Of a DNA stretch of 12,829 nt, positions 12,598-12,829 are shown in pieces. Location of the stretch: positions 1-12,829 of the forward strand of contig CALKHU010000151.1 in the NCBI GenBank assembly GCA_937991555.1. The letters run 5' to 3'. The position numbers and the translations under genes were made by a program. Position 1 is the stretch's first letter. Each line of letters opens with the position of its first letter. The DNA is from an uncultured Caulobacter sp. GTDB taxonomy: Bacteria > Pseudomonadota > Alphaproteobacteria > Caulobacterales > Caulobacteraceae. The notes beneath the pieces are model-generated. The model did not search any database and was not told the DNA's origin. It worked only from the letters and a program-made list of their open reading frames with translations.

Positions 12598-12829
12598 ATG
12601 CGTCGCCGCACCTTTCTCGCCGCCCTGCCGGCCGTCGTGGCCGCGGGGCCGGCGCTGGCCCAGAGCCGTCCGACCAACCCGAACCTGGACCGGCCCGACG
12701 TGCGCGGCGGCGACCGCATCGACGGCGCCACCTTCGCCAGCCGGTCCGCCGCCTGGGGCGTTCACGGCGCGGCCGCGACCGCCCATCCGCTGGCCACCCT
12801 GGCCGCGATCGAGGTGCTGAAGAAGGGCG
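12598..12829 (+). CDS. ggt: Gamma-glutamyltransferase, N-terminal part (cut by window edge)
   Basis: The first 77 residues are visible. They begin with a twin-arginine-like signal (MRRRTFLAALPAVVAAGPAL, likely cleaved after ALA at 21). The mature start contains FASRSAAWGVHGAAATAHPLA (46-66) and IEVLKKG, the place where gamma-glutamyltranspeptidases carry their HGMVATSHPLA-like N-terminal motif followed by LxxGGNAVDAA. These periplasmic enzymes cut or transfer the gamma-glutamyl group of glutathione. The self-cleavage Thr and substrate residues lie beyond the window, so catalytic integrity cannot be judged. GGGAG at about 12583 precedes ATG 12598 by some ten bases. Confidence 0.8.
   Translation, partial: MRRRTFLAALPAVVAAGPALAQSRPTNPNLDRPDVRGGDRIDGATFASRSAAWGVHGAAATAHPLATLAAIEVLKKG

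Overview
This is a GC-rich window of ordinary bacterial chromosome with eleven complete protein genes and one partial gene at each edge. No RNA gene, phage, insertion sequence or CRISPR is visible. The organism is most likely an alphaproteobacterium, probably of the Caulobacter/Phenylobacterium/Brevundimonas group. The evidence is the strong GC bias at third codon positions, a bacterial relative of the mitochondrial ETF-beta lysine methyltransferase, two direct-repeat LexA boxes of the alphaproteobacterial type GAAC-N7-GAAC, and a promoter resembling the Caulobacter housekeeping consensus. The genus is inferred, not shown.

Layout. The tail of an unrecognised gene (1-57) is followed by a YcaQ-type DNA glycosylase with a LexA-like box just upstream (200-214), then a secreted YkuD_2-type L,D-transpeptidase-family protein (1547-2272). 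A secreted S10 serine carboxypeptidase (2404-3906, minus) is divergent from an ArsB/NhaD-like permease (4073-5431, plus). The permease converges on an ABC exporter half-transporter (5449-7236, minus), and a hairpin containing both stop codons lies between them. Next come a DUF454/YbaN inner-membrane protein (7368-7691, minus), ubiA (7784-8713), a fatty acid desaturase (8998-9960), a small secreted protein of unknown function (9970-10632, minus), an ETFBKMT-like methyltransferase (10724-11386) overlapping a YafK/DpaA-type L,D-transpeptidase-family gene (11383-12108), a VOC protein under an apparent LexA-controlled promoter (12161-12508), and the start of a gamma-glutamyltransferase (12598 onward).

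Four intergenic gaps (66-170, 2293-2400, 7310-7413, 8776-8876) each hold one ~100-bp element made of two hairpin arms in inverted orientation around a ~20-bp spacer. They look like REPINs (REP doublets). Stem bases differ between arms but pairing is kept. One element runs into the DUF454 gene and supplies its last residues.

Most genes are single transcription units; the clear translationally coupled pair is methyltransferase plus YafK-like protein. Themes are envelope and peptidoglycan work (two L,D-transpeptidase-fold proteins, S10 peptidase, GGT, permease, ABC exporter), lipid and quinone membrane chemistry (desaturase, UbiA), and a possible DNA-damage response (LexA boxes before the glycosylase and the VOC gene). 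The two LexA-like boxes and the REPIN family are the most notable signals. I did not find a clearly new multigene system.
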